Below, piece by piece: positions 28,834-37,858 of a stretch of 64,000 nucleotides of DNA. A program made the translations under genes and the position numbers. The notes under the pieces are model-generated. The model searched no databases and was not told the DNA's origin. It worked only from the letters and a program-made list of their open reading frames with translations. The DNA is taken from assembly GCA_024128875.1 (NCBI GenBank), contig JAMYFF010000012.1, positions 1-64,000 on the forward strand, read 5' to 3'. Within the stretch, counting starts at the first letter, position 1; each line of letters begins with the position of its first letter. The stretch comes from Salinilacustrithrix flava. GTDB lineage: Bacteria > Actinomycetota > Acidimicrobiia > Acidimicrobiales > Salinilacustritrichaceae.

Positions 28834-31665
28834 CTACCGAGCCGGGCGGGGCACGGCGAACCGGAAGGTGCGGCTGACGAGCACCTCGTCCTCCCACGTG
28901 CGGCCGCTGAGCGTCACCTCGACGTGGGACCCACCGTCGTCGTCGACCTCGACGAGCCCGAACTGCCCGGCCCCGGGGAACGTGCCGTCGGAGTAGGGGC
29001 CGCCCCGGACGTTGCCGGGCCGGTCCAGCGCGGCGGCGTGCAGCACGGGGAAGCCGCCGCTGTTCGTGCCGTCGTCCAGCGCCACCATGTGCGCGTCGCC
29101 GCTGACCATCACCAGGTTCTCGATGGACGCGCTCCGGATGGCGTCCAGGATCTGCTCCCGCTCCTCGGCGTAGCCGCCCCAGTCGTCCCGACCCGGCTCG
29201 TCGGGGGCGATCCAGGGAACCGAGTTGACCCAGAGCACGACGGCGTGGGTGCGCGACGACGTGCGGAGCTCGTCGAGGAGCCACCGCCGCTGCTCGGCCC
29301 CCAGCATCGTCTCCGCTGTCTTCGCCGAGCGGGTGTCGGTCATGACGACGCGGACCCGTCCGAGCGTGAAGGCCTGGTTGATCGGCCCGTCCGGCGCGGC
29401 CACGTTGGGCACCAGCTCCCGGTAGCCGGCCCAGGCCGCGTCGCGGCTCGGTGAGCTGCTGTCGGAGTCGTTGGGGCCGTAGTCGTGGTCGTCCCAGACG
29501 TAGGCGATCGGCACGTTGCGATAGAGCGCTGCCTGCGAGGGTGCCGTGACCACGCGCTCGAGCAGTGCCCGGTAGCGATCGAGGTCGTTCGACGCGAGAT
29601 CGCCGTAGTGGAAGTCACCCATGTGCACGAACAGGTCGGGATCGGCCATGCGGATGGCGTCGAAGACCTGCCCGCTCGAGCCGGTCCGGGCGCAGGAGGC
29701 GACCGCGATGCGCAGGTCGGCAGGCCCGGAGGGCGCGGTGCGCGCCCGACCCGATCCGCGAGCGCGATCGACGTGCCCGTCCACCTCGACCGACCACCGG
29801 TACTCGGTGCCGGCGGCCAGGTCGGTGGCGGTGAGGCGCACGACCCGTTCGTCCGACACCGGGGCGGGATCGCTCCTGGTGGCCGCGCCGCCCGCGGCCG
29901 GGGTTGCGACGAGGACCGCCTCGTCGTGGTCCCCCTCCACGCGAGCGACGACCTGGAAGCCCTCGGTCCGCACGGCCCCGGACCACGCCCACTCGACGAG
30001 GTCGACGGGAAGGGCCACGGTGTCCGACGCCGGGTGGGCGGGACCGTAGAAGTGGTCGTGGACCGTGGCCGCGGTCGCGTACACCGTCGTGCCCGACAGC
30101 GCGCACAGGACGGCCACGACCGCGACCGCTCGCCGGGTCCGGCCCCGCTGCCACGTGAGCCACAGCCCGATGGCCGGGATGCCGAAGGACGCGGCGACGG
30201 CGATCGACACGAGGGGGTGGTACGCCACCGAGGACAGGGCACCGAGCACCAGGCCGCCGCCGGCGAGGCCGACCGCGCCGGCGAGCGGGTGCCACAGCGA
30301 CAGGATCCAAGCCAGCGCCAGCAGCGCGAGGGCCGCGAGGGTGCCCCAGACCTCGACGAGCGCGGCGACCGACTCACCGCGGGGGTTCCGCGGGATGCCG
30401 ACGGTGAGCGCGAGGACCGAGAAGGTCGCGATCGCGACCAGGGCGAGGGCCCGGGATGCCAGCCCCAGCAGGCCGTGGGCCAGGTCGGGCAGGTGCACCA
30501 CCGTGTGGGACGGGCCGGGCGAGGACGACCACGGGCAGCTGCGGCACCTGGCGTGGAGGGCCGGCCGGGCCAGGGCCCAGCGGACGACGAGCACGATGGT
30601 CACGCCGAGGGCCGCGCCGCCCAGGACGTCGGTGGGCCAGTGCAGCCCCCGCTGCACCCGGACGAGGGCACCGAGCACGGTGGCGACGGCCAGCAGCACG
30701 CCGACGGCGCGGGCGAGGAGCGCCGACCTGGTGAGCACGAGCAGGGCCAGGGGTACCAGGCCGGCGAGCAGCACCGACTGCACCATGTGGCCGCTGGGGT
30801 AGGAGTCCTCCAGCCCGGTCAGGATCGTGCCGGCCGGCCGGTCGCGCTCGATCACCTCGCGCACCAGCGTCGTGACCCCGAGCGAGGCGACGACGGCGCC
30901 GGCGTAGGCCGCGGCGAAGGGGAGGCAGCGGAGGGTGGCCACGCCGATGAGCAGGACGGCAGCGACGGCGATCTCGGTCCGGCCGAGGAGGTGGACCCCC
31001 TGGACGCCCTCGATCCAGTCCCAGGTCCTGACCGAGCTCGACAACCGGCCGTCGGCATCGGCGAAGGCCCCGCGCGAGGACCCGACGCCGAGGGTGACGA
31101 CGGCGAAGGCGGTGCCCGCCATCGTGGCCGACCACCCGAGCAGGAAGCGTCGGCGCGACCCGGTCCGGTCGCTGTCCGGTGCCAGGCCGAGGGGGGTGGA
31201 GATGAGCAGCTCGGTTGCCCATGCCGGGGTGTCCGGGTAGCGGGCGTAGAGCAGGCCGGCGCCGACGCCGAGCCACAGCAGCAGGAACCCGGTGATGATC
31301 GACAGCGCCAGGAGCCAGGCGATGTCGGAGACGTAGCCGTTCTCCCGCCCGTAGTTGCCCATCGCGCCGATGACCACGTACGCGGACGCACCGATGCAGG
31401 TGAGGGCGGTGAGCAGGTACGCCGACCGGGGGCGCAGCACCTGCTCGAGCGCGGCGGTGGCCGACGCGCCCGTCGTCACGTGGCCGGCGACGGCCGCCCC
31501 GGCGATCTCGACCCGACGCTCCCGGTGGCGGTGCCGGCGGCCGTGCACGGCATCTCGCAGCAGCGTCACGATGCTGAAGAGCAGGCCAGCGGACATGATC
31601 GCCGGCACGAAGATGCCGAACCGGTCGACGTCGGCGTCGGCCCACGGGTCGCGGGCGGCGGTCAT
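28834..31665 (-). CDS. fusion of a PAP2 membrane phosphatase and a PhoD-like metallophosphatase
   Basis: A 943-residue membrane protein. Residues 1-240 hold several transmembrane helices. A PAP2 domain follows with Arg269-x6-Arg276-Pro277 (Arg replaces the usual Lys), PSGH at 290-293, and Arg336-x5-His342-x3-Asp346. More helices run to about 540, then a beta-rich linker (555-645) and a PhoD-type domain (651-943) with SCARTGSSG, MGDFHYGD and WDDHDYGPNDS. Both domains remove phosphate, from lipids and from extracellular phosphoesters respectively. The ATG overlaps the stop of the PEP-utilising gene and has the ribosome site GGAGGTGA. Confidence 0.88.
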   Translation of the reverse strand: MTAARDPWADADVDRFGIFVPAIMSAGLLFSIVTLLRDAVHGRRHRHRERRVEIAGAAVAGHVTTGASATAALEQVLRPRSAYLLTALTCIGASAYVVIGAMGNYGRENGYVSDIAWLLALSIITGFLLLWLGVGAGLLYARYPDTPAWATELLISTPLGLAPDSDRTGSRRRFLLGWSATMAGTAFAVVTLGVGSSRGAFADADGRLSSSVRTWDWIEGVQGVHLLGRTEIAVAAVLLIGVATLRCLPFAAAYAGAVVASLGVTTLVREVIERDRPAGTILTGLEDSYPSGHMVQSVLLAGLVPLALLVLTRSALLARAVGVLLAVATVLGALVRVQRGLHWPTDVLGGAALGVTIVLVVRWALARPALHARCRSCPWSSSPGPSHTVVHLPDLAHGLLGLASRALALVAIATFSVLALTVGIPRNPRGESVAALVEVWGTLAALALLALAWILSLWHPLAGAVGLAGGGLVLGALSSVAYHPLVSIAVAASFGIPAIGLWLTWQRGRTRRAVAVVAVLCALSGTTVYATAATVHDHFYGPAHPASDTVALPVDLVEWAWSGAVRTEGFQVVARVEGDHDEAVLVATPAAGGAATRSDPAPVSDERVVRLTATDLAAGTEYRWSVEVDGHVDRARGSGRARTAPSGPADLRIAVASCARTGSSGQVFDAIRMADPDLFVHMGDFHYGDLASNDLDRYRALLERVVTAPSQAALYRNVPIAYVWDDHDYGPNDSDSSSPSRDAAWAGYRELVPNVAAPDGPINQAFTLGRVRVVMTDTRSAKTAETMLGAEQRRWLLDELRTSSRTHAVVLWVNSVPWIAPDEPGRDDWGGYAEEREQILDAIRSASIENLVMVSGDAHMVALDDGTNSGGFPVLHAAALDRPGNVRGGPYSDGTFPGAGQFGLVEVDDDGGSHVEVTLSGRTWEDEVLVSRTFRFAVPRPAR

Positions 31666-34028
31666 CGTGCGGTCACCTCCTGCGGCGGTGCGGTGCGCTC
31701 CTCGTCGTGGATCGCGACGATCCCGGCGCTGCCGTCGACCGTGACCCACCTCCCGTCGAGGTGGCGCGTCGCGCCCCGGACGTCGAGCACGGCCGGTAGC
31801 CCCAGCTCACGGGCGACGATGGCGGCGTGCGAGAGCGGTCCGCCTCGCTCGACGACCACTGCACCGGCATCGATGAAGAGCGGTGACCACGCCGCATCGG
31901 TCGCCCGGGCCACGAGGACCGAACCGGGTGGAGGCGAGCCGGCGGTCGGATCGCGGACGACGACCGCCCGCCCGGTGAAGCGGCCGGGGCTGGCGGCGAT
32001 GCCCGTGAGGCGGTCGCCCGACAGGGGCTCGCCCTCGGCCGGGGCCGGCATGCCGGTGAACCGGGAGGGCAGCTCGTCCTCCTCGCGCCACCGAGCCAGG
32101 TGCCGGCGCCGCCGACCCAGCACCCCGCGGGGGATGGCGATGCCGTCGAGCAGGGCCCGGCGCATCTCGTCCTCGCCCAGCAGCTCGACGTCGTCGACCG
32201 CGTCCAGCAGGCCCCGCGCCACCAGGCGCGCACCGATCTCGACGTGGATGGCCCGCACGTGCCCGCCCAACCCGAGCACGGCGGCCTTGACCCCCTCCCG
32301 ACGCCCGAGGTCCTCGGTCGCGTCGCTGATCGAGCGCCGAAGCATGTGGAGCCGCACGTCGATGACCTGGCCCGAGAGCACGCGGGTGCGACGCCAGCGC
32401 GGATCGGTGACGAGCAGCTCCTCGAGGTCCGCCAGCGCGGCGCTCCCGTCGGGGCGAGCCCGTGCGTCGTGCCGTTCGAGGAGGCGGGGTGCCTCGGCCC
32501 ACGTCGGCCCGGCGAACACCGATCGGCTGGCCGTCGGGACCGGGGTGCGCACCCCGGCGGCGCCGAGGGTCACCTGCTGGGTGTGCCGGGCGGCCTCGGC
32601 CGCGTCCAGGTAGCGGCCCAGCACCTGTTCGACGCCGGCGTAGGCGCCGGCGGCTGCCGCGGCGACGCCGAGCTCCGCCGTCATCGCACGGACACCGAGG
32701 TCGAGGAGGCGGAGGCGCCGGGAGAGGAGCTGGCGGTCGTCGAGCAGGTCGAGCGCGCACGGGTCGGCGTCGATCACATGGATCGCGGCGATGGCGACGT
32801 CGCCGTCGAAGCGCGCCCGGCGGCGCGTCGCCATCGCCCGGAGGTCGCGACGCAGCAGGCGCAGCCACGATGCGTGCGGTCGCGTCGTGGGCGGCGTCGA
32901 GGGCTCGGCGAAGTACTGGGCCTCGATGTCGGATGCAGACGCGCCGGGGATCTGCTCGGCCGCCTCCTTCAGCAGGTCCAGATCGAGCACGGCCCGTCCC
33001 CGGACCCGGCGCACGAAGGCGTGCGCGCTCGCCACCTCGGCGGGGAGCGCCCGCAGCGAGCTGAGCACGTTCCGGAACGCCTCCTCGACGAGGAGCGAGG
33101 CGATGCCCCACCGGAGGGGCGGCAGGACGCCCGGGAGCATCTCGCTGATCCCCGCCGAGGTGAGCTCGTGGTCGTCGACGGCCGTGTCGAAGCCGTCGCC
33201 CTCGGTCGCGTCGACGGTGATCGGCCGGGACTGCACCAGCCACAGCTGGCGGCCGTCCCAGGCCCATTCGAGGTCGAGGGGCACGCCCTCGGCTGCTTCG
33301 AGCGCCGCGGCACCCTCGCGGAGGGCGGCGAAGTACACGGGGCCTTCGGCGGGGAGCGACCCCGATCGTGGGACGTGCCACACGTCGGGGGTGCGCTCGC
33401 CGGACACGAGGGCTTCGCCGAGCCCGGAGACGAGCTCGACGCGCAGGTCGTCGGTCGGGCTCCCGGGGTCGACCGTGAAGAGCACGCCGGACTCCTCCGA
33501 CGGCACCATCTGCATGAGCACGACCGCCATCGCGGCATCCGTCTGCGGGATGCCCCATGCCCGCCGGTAGGCCCAGGGCGCGGGGTGCCAGAGCGACGCC
33601 CAGACGAGCCGGACCGCCCGCAGCAGCTCGGGTCCGTTGGTGGGGACGTCGAGGAAGGACCGGTACTGGCCGGCGAAGGACTGGTCGCGGAGATCCTCCG
33701 ACGACGCGGAGGACCGGACCGCGATGCGCTCGCCGAGCTCCGGGGCGATCGACCGGATCGCGTCCTCCAGGCCCTCGGGCAGCGGCACCGCCAGGAAGCG
33801 GTGGTCGACCTCGTCAGCGGTGGGTGGCTCCGTCGCGGTCGCCAGCCCTTCGAGGTACGGCGCGAGGACGGGGTCGGCGGCGACCCGCCGGTACTCCGAG
33901 ATCGGCACCACGGCGGTGCGCGGCACCTGGTGGCCCCACCCGACCATGCGGGCCAGGGATGCGCCCTTTCCGCCCAGCTCGGCACCGATCTCGGCACCAT
34001 CGCCGAGCAGGACGACGCGGGGGGTCAT
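31662..34028 (-). CDS. PEP-synthase/rifampin-phosphotransferase-like enzyme
   Basis: A 788-residue protein. An N-terminal ATP-grasp PEP/pyruvate-binding domain covers about 1-310 (GGKGASLARMV, AVRSSASSEDL, SGVLFTVDP). A middle region of unclear substrate comes next, and a C-terminal swivelling phosphohistidine domain has His734 in RGGPLSHAAIVARE. There is no C-terminal PEP-synthase TIM barrel, so the order matches rifampin phosphotransferases (Rph) and their relatives rather than true PEP synthase. It would move ATP phosphate through His734 to an unknown acceptor. It is coupled at both ends to its operon partners. Confidence 0.85.
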   Translation of the reverse strand: MTPRVVLLGDGAEIGAELGGKGASLARMVGWGHQVPRTAVVPISEYRRVAADPVLAPYLEGLATATEPPTADEVDHRFLAVPLPEGLEDAIRSIAPELGERIAVRSSASSEDLRDQSFAGQYRSFLDVPTNGPELLRAVRLVWASLWHPAPWAYRRAWGIPQTDAAMAVVLMQMVPSEESGVLFTVDPGSPTDDLRVELVSGLGEALVSGERTPDVWHVPRSGSLPAEGPVYFAALREGAAALEAAEGVPLDLEWAWDGRQLWLVQSRPITVDATEGDGFDTAVDDHELTSAGISEMLPGVLPPLRWGIASLLVEEAFRNVLSSLRALPAEVASAHAFVRRVRGRAVLDLDLLKEAAEQIPGASASDIEAQYFAEPSTPPTTRPHASWLRLLRRDLRAMATRRRARFDGDVAIAAIHVIDADPCALDLLDDRQLLSRRLRLLDLGVRAMTAELGVAAAAAGAYAGVEQVLGRYLDAAEAARHTQQVTLGAAGVRTPVPTASRSVFAGPTWAEAPRLLERHDARARPDGSAALADLEELLVTDPRWRRTRVLSGQVIDVRLHMLRRSISDATEDLGRREGVKAAVLGLGGHVRAIHVEIGARLVARGLLDAVDDVELLGEDEMRRALLDGIAIPRGVLGRRRRHLARWREEDELPSRFTGMPAPAEGEPLSGDRLTGIAASPGRFTGRAVVVRDPTAGSPPPGSVLVARATDAAWSPLFIDAGAVVVERGGPLSHAAIVARELGLPAVLDVRGATRHLDGRWVTVDGSAGIVAIHDEERTAPPQEVTAR

Positions 34029-34330
34029 CGTCCCGGGAGATCCACCACGTCGGCCCGCACCGCAGCGACGCAGCGATCCACCACCTCGTCGGCGGACTCC
34101 CCGGTCGCCACGGCCTGCTCGGACGCCCACGCGGCGAGATCCCGTCGCACGGTCACCGTCACCCGGCCGGTCTGCGCCCGCAGCACCAGGAGCAGCTGCA
34201 GCCCCATGGCGAGGGCGAACACGACGGCGAAGTCCCACGTCCTGCTCACCACGGCGTCCACCAAGCCGACGGCGGCGACGAGCGTGGCGAGCACCAGCAC
34301 CAGGAGGGCCCTGGGTGAGGAACCAGGCAT
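34025..34330 (-). CDS. small two-helix membrane protein
   Basis: A 101-residue protein with two hydrophobic segments (about 8-26 and 33-50) and a soluble C-terminal half of about 50 residues (VTVTVRRDLAAWASEQ, then VDRCVAAVRADVV). That half could be a short DNA-binding or ribbon-helix-helix-like segment. No family is recognised. It is first in the operon with the PEP-utilising enzyme and the PAP2-PhoD fusion, and its stop overlaps the next ATG. Confidence 0.7.
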   Translation of the reverse strand: MPGSSPRALLVLVLATLVAAVGLVDAVVSRTWDFAVVFALAMGLQLLLVLRAQTGRVTVTVRRDLAAWASEQAVATGESADEVVDRCVAAVRADVVDLPGR

Positions 34331-34365
34331 GGACGCATCGTGCGCCAGGCGGGTGGCAGGTCATA

Positions 34366-34380
34366 GGGGAGAAGGTCCCG
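34366..34380. promoter_or_regulatory. DosR-box-like element between divergent operons
   Basis: GGGGAGAAGGTCCCG has an intact GTCCC half-site, a GGG in the other half, and the standard spacing. It lies between the membrane-protein operon and the GNAT gene. A longer inverted repeat GGGACC-N8-GGTCCC follows at 34422-34441. Confidence 0.4.
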
Positions 34381-34470
34381 GTCGGTGCGGTACGACCGAT
34401 GGACGTTCGGCTCTGGCGCCCGGGACCGGCGGCGGGGTCCCCTGGTCGTGAAGCGAGACCGAGGAGCACC

Positions 34471-35367
34471 ATGGACGCAGGAACCGACGGGCCGGCCGTG
34501 CTCCCCGTCGCGGTCCAGCTGCCCGACGAACGCACCGTCGTGGTCCGCCCGGCCCGCCCCACCGACGTCCCCGGGCTGGTGGCGCTGTTCGAGCGCCTGA
34601 CCCCGGACGACCGGCACCGGCGCTTCTTCTCCGGATTCCACCCGGACGAGGAGTTCGTGACCGGCATCCTGACCCGCCCGCCGACGGTCGGCCGGCTCCT
34701 GGTCGCCGAGCTCTCCGGTCCGGACGGATCCGAGATCATCGCCGAGGCCGAGTACGCCCGCCTGCCCGACGGCGACGCCGAGCTGGCCCTGACCGTGGAT
34801 CGCCGCTGGCGTGGCTGGCTCGGGCCGTTCCTCCTCGACGCGCTCCTGCGGGTCGCCGATGCCTCCGGCATCCCGAGCCTCCGCGCCGAGGTCCTGGCCC
34901 AGAACCGGCCGATGCTCGCCCTGCTGCGCGCTCGCGGGTGCGCCGTGGCCGAGAGCGGCGATCCGTGCGTCACCACCCTCGTGGTCGGAGCTCACGGTGC
35001 GGCGCCGTCGTGGCCGGCCGGGTCCGCGCACCCGAGGGTCCTGCTCGAGGCGACGGGTGGCCGGTGGCGGCTGACGACCAAGCTCGCCGAGGCCGGCGTG
35101 CCGCTGCTGCGCTGCCCGGGACCCTCCGTCCGGCCGACCAACGTGCCGTGCCCCGTCCTCGAAGGCGGCACCTGCCCGCTGGCGGCAGGTGCCGATGTGA
35201 TCGTCCACGCCCTCGGACGCGACGACCCCCGGTGCGCCGCCGTGCTGGACGCCCACCGGCAGGCGGGCGCGACGGTCGTGGAGGTGGGGCCGGCAGGTGC
35301 CGATGACGCCGATGAGATCGTGGCGAAGATCCTCGAAGGCTCGAGGCCGGTGAGGGACGGGACCTGA
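34471..35367 (+). CDS. GNAT acetyltransferase fused to a three-cysteine domain
   Basis: A 298-residue protein. Residues 20-172 are a GNAT-type acetyltransferase resembling the acetyl-CoA-binding domain of Pat/ADP-forming ligases (VVVRPARPTDVPGLVALFERL, HRRFFSGFHP). Residues 187-290 repeat the domain found alone at 18992-19429. Shared features are PRVL(L/V)EA, CPGP, the cysteines 215, 227 and 235, GADVIVHAL and DPR. The ATG at 34471 has a GAGGAG ribosome site; an upstream in-frame ATG at 34399 would cross the promoter. It sits two bases before the MBOAT gene. Confidence 0.8.
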   Translation: MDAGTDGPAVLPVAVQLPDERTVVVRPARPTDVPGLVALFERLTPDDRHRRFFSGFHPDEEFVTGILTRPPTVGRLLVAELSGPDGSEIIAEAEYARLPDGDAELALTVDRRWRGWLGPFLLDALLRVADASGIPSLRAEVLAQNRPMLALLRARGCAVAESGDPCVTTLVVGAHGAAPSWPAGSAHPRVLLEATGGRWRLTTKLAEAGVPLLRCPGPSVRPTNVPCPVLEGGTCPLAAGADVIVHALGRDDPRCAAVLDAHRQAGATVVEVGPAGADDADEIVAKILEGSRPVRDGT

Positions 35368-35369
35368 GC

Positions 35370-36794
35370 GTGCTCTTCCCCACGATCCGCTTCGCCCTGT
35401 TCTTCATGGTGACGTGGGGTGTGCTGCTCGGCGTCCGGGACCGACCGGTGGCGCGCCGGGTCGTGCTGCTCGGCGCGAGCTGGGCCTTCTACGCCTCGTG
35501 GGACTGGCGGTGGCTGGCCCTGGTGTGGTCGATGATCGGCATCAACCACGTCGCCGCGCGCGGGGTCGCGTGGTCGCCGACGGCAGGCGGGCGACGATTG
35601 GCGTTGGTGCTCGGCATCGGGGCCGACCTCGCGCTGCTCGGCACGTTCAAGTACTACGACTTCTTCGCCGAGTCCGTCGTCGGCACCCTCGACCTGCTCG
35701 GCGTGCAGGCATCGGTGCCGCTGCTGCAGGTGGCTCTCCCGCTCGGCATCTCGTTCCTCACGTTCCAGGCGATCAGCTACCTGGTGGAGGTGCACCGGGG
35801 CGTCACCGTGCCCGCCCCGCTCCTCGACGAGGCCGTCTGGCTCAGCTTCTTCGCCACCGTCGTGTCCGGTCCCATCACCCGGGCCAGCGAGCTGATCCCC
35901 CAGCTGGACCGCGTCCCGAGGGCCACCGACCCCGGCGCGTCGTTCGCCCTGGTCCTGCGGGGGCTCTTCAAGAAGGTCGTGCTCGCCAGCTACCTGGCCT
36001 CCTCGGTCGTGGACGAAGCCTTCGCGTCGCCCGCTGCGTTCTCGGCCACCGAGGTCCTCTTCGCCGTCTACGCGTACGGCGCCCTCATCTACGTGGACTT
36101 CAGCGGCTACACCGACATCGCCCGCGGCGTCGCCGGCCTGCTGGGGTTCCACCTGCCGGAGAACTTCGACGCCCCCTACCGGGCGGCCAGCGTGCAGGAG
36201 TTCTGGACCCGGTGGCACATGACGCTCACCCGGTGGCTGCGGGACTTCCTCTTCACGCCGCTCGGTCTGCGGTACGGGCGCCACCGCATCATCGGGCCGC
36301 TCCTGCCCCTGCTGATCATGCTGGCGGCAGGTCTGTGGCACGGCGCGGCCTGGACCTTCGTGGTGTTCGGCGGCATCCACGGTCTCGCCCTCGTCGCCGA
36401 GCGGGCCGATCGCCTGCGCCGTCGCCGCCTCGGGATCGGCCGACCGCCGGACACCCTGGGTCGGCGCGTCCTGCGCCACGTCGTGACGCTGCAGGTCGTG
36501 TCGCTCGCCTGGCTGTTCTTCCGGGCCGAGTCGATGAGCGCGGCGTGGGCGATGCTGCACCGGATCGCGACCGGCCCGCTCGCCACGGGGCAGATCACCG
36601 CGCTCGCCGCCCTCACCGTCGTCGGGATCTACGGCCTGCAGCTCGTCCGGGCCCCGGCCGTCGCCGAGCGGGTCCAGGCCTGGGCGGGGCGCACCGGGCC
36701 GGTCCCCCAGGCCGTCGGCCTCGCCGGCGCCCTCACCGTCGTGGACGTGCTGGGCCCCGCGGGCGTCGCTCCGTTCATCTACTTCGGCTTCTGA
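35370..36794 (+). CDS. MBOAT family membrane O-acyltransferase (AlgI-like)
   Basis: A 474-residue polytopic membrane protein. The MBOAT hallmarks are FTRWHMTLTRWLRDFLF-type sequence (here EFWTRWHMTLTRWLRDF) and the catalytic histidine region LWHGAAWTFVVFGGIHG. AlgI-like enzymes carry acyl groups, usually acetate, across the membrane for O-acylation of exported polysaccharides. Its stop overlaps an SGNH-hydrolase gene by one base, the usual partner arrangement. It starts with GTG at 35370. Confidence 0.9.
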   Translation: MLFPTIRFALFFMVTWGVLLGVRDRPVARRVVLLGASWAFYASWDWRWLALVWSMIGINHVAARGVAWSPTAGGRRLALVLGIGADLALLGTFKYYDFFAESVVGTLDLLGVQASVPLLQVALPLGISFLTFQAISYLVEVHRGVTVPAPLLDEAVWLSFFATVVSGPITRASELIPQLDRVPRATDPGASFALVLRGLFKKVVLASYLASSVVDEAFASPAAFSATEVLFAVYAYGALIYVDFSGYTDIARGVAGLLGFHLPENFDAPYRAASVQEFWTRWHMTLTRWLRDFLFTPLGLRYGRHRIIGPLLPLLIMLAAGLWHGAAWTFVVFGGIHGLALVAERADRLRRRRLGIGRPPDTLGRRVLRHVVTLQVVSLAWLFFRAESMSAAWAMLHRIATGPLATGQITALAALTVVGIYGLQLVRAPAVAERVQAWAGRTGPVPQAVGLAGALTVVDVLGPAGVAPFIYFGF

Positions 36795-37858
36795 TGGCGC
36801 TCACCACCCCCACCCCGACGCTCCCGCCCGACGAGGCACCCCCGGACGGTGCGCCCCGCTCCCGTGGTGCGTGGCGGCCCTTCGTCGTCGCTGCGGTCGC
36901 GCTGGTGCTGGGCGCCCTGCTCAACGCAGACGAGCTGCAGCGCACAGCTGCGCGCCAGACCGTCGGGTGGGAGCGGGACGTGCTGGTCGACCTCGCCGCC
37001 GTCCCGCAGGAGGTCGCGGACGCGAGCCGCCTGAACCGCCCGCGTCGCTGGGCGGAGTCGCTCCTCGGCACGCCGGACCCGGGAGGCAGCGTGATCGAGC
37101 GGCCGGCCCCTCCGCCCGCCCGGCCCCCCGTCGAGAGCGACGTCCCGGGCACCGACCCCACCGGGTCGTCCACGTCCACGTCGAGCTCGACGTCGACGAC
37201 CGTGCCGGCGCGCCGCACGCCGACCGCGAGCGCCCCGCTGCAGGTGGCGGTGCTCGGCGACTCGATGATGCAGGTCCTCGGCCAGTCCATCGTGAACGGC
37301 GCGGCCGGCGACGATCGGGTCGAGACGACCCTCGAGTACCGGGTGTCCACCGGGCTGACCCGGCCCGACTACTTCGACTGGCCCGGTCGGGTCACCGAGC
37401 TGCTGGCCTCCGGCCCGCTCGACGCGGTGGTGGTCATGTTCGGGGCGAACGACGCCCAGGGCATGGTCCTGCCCACCGGATCCGAGCCGTTCGGCACGCA
37501 GGCGTGGCTCGACGAGTACCGGTGGCGGGTCGCGTGGGTCATGGATGCGCTCGCCGCCGGGGGCGCGGACACCTACTGGGTGGGCCAGCCCGTGATGCGG
37601 TCCGATTCGTTCTCGGCCCGGATGGCCGCGCTGAACGAGATCTACGCGTCGGAGGCAGCGCTGCGGGAGCACGTCACCTACGTGGACGCCTGGTCGGTCC
37701 TCTCGGTCGACGGCGCCTACGCATCGCACCTCGACGACGGGAGCGGTCCGACGTCGGTCCGCCAGAGCGACGGGATCCACCTCTCCCGAGCCGGTGGTGA
37801 CCGCCTCGCCGCCGTGGTGCTCGACGAGATCCGCAACGACTGGAGGCTGGACCGATGA
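36794..37858 (+). CDS. membrane-anchored SGNH hydrolase-like protein (DUF459 type)
   Basis: A 354-residue protein. A transmembrane anchor (about 28-46) is followed by a Ser/Thr/Pro-rich linker near 115-150 and an extracellular SGNH domain. Block I is AVLGDSMMQVLG, block III is MFGANDAQGM, and the His block is DGIHLSRAGGDRLA. In O-acetylation systems such proteins pass the acetyl group from the MBOAT to the glycan. It overlaps the genes on both sides, so the three proteins form one cassette. Confidence 0.85.
   Translation: MALTTPTPTLPPDEAPPDGAPRSRGAWRPFVVAAVALVLGALLNADELQRTAARQTVGWERDVLVDLAAVPQEVADASRLNRPRRWAESLLGTPDPGGSVIERPAPPPARPPVESDVPGTDPTGSSTSTSSSTSTTVPARRTPTASAPLQVAVLGDSMMQVLGQSIVNGAAGDDRVETTLEYRVSTGLTRPDYFDWPGRVTELLASGPLDAVVVMFGANDAQGMVLPTGSEPFGTQAWLDEYRWRVAWVMDALAAGGADTYWVGQPVMRSDSFSARMAALNEIYASEAALREHVTYVDAWSVLSVDGAYASHLDDGSGPTSVRQSDGIHLSRAGGDRLAAVVLDEIRNDWRLDR

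Noticed and set aside
31662..34028. True PEP synthase or pyruvate phosphate dikinase
   Set aside because: The C-terminal PEP/pyruvate TIM barrel is absent, and the chain ends soon after the phosphohistidine domain. The rifampin-phosphotransferase-like order fits better, though rifampin need not be the substrate.
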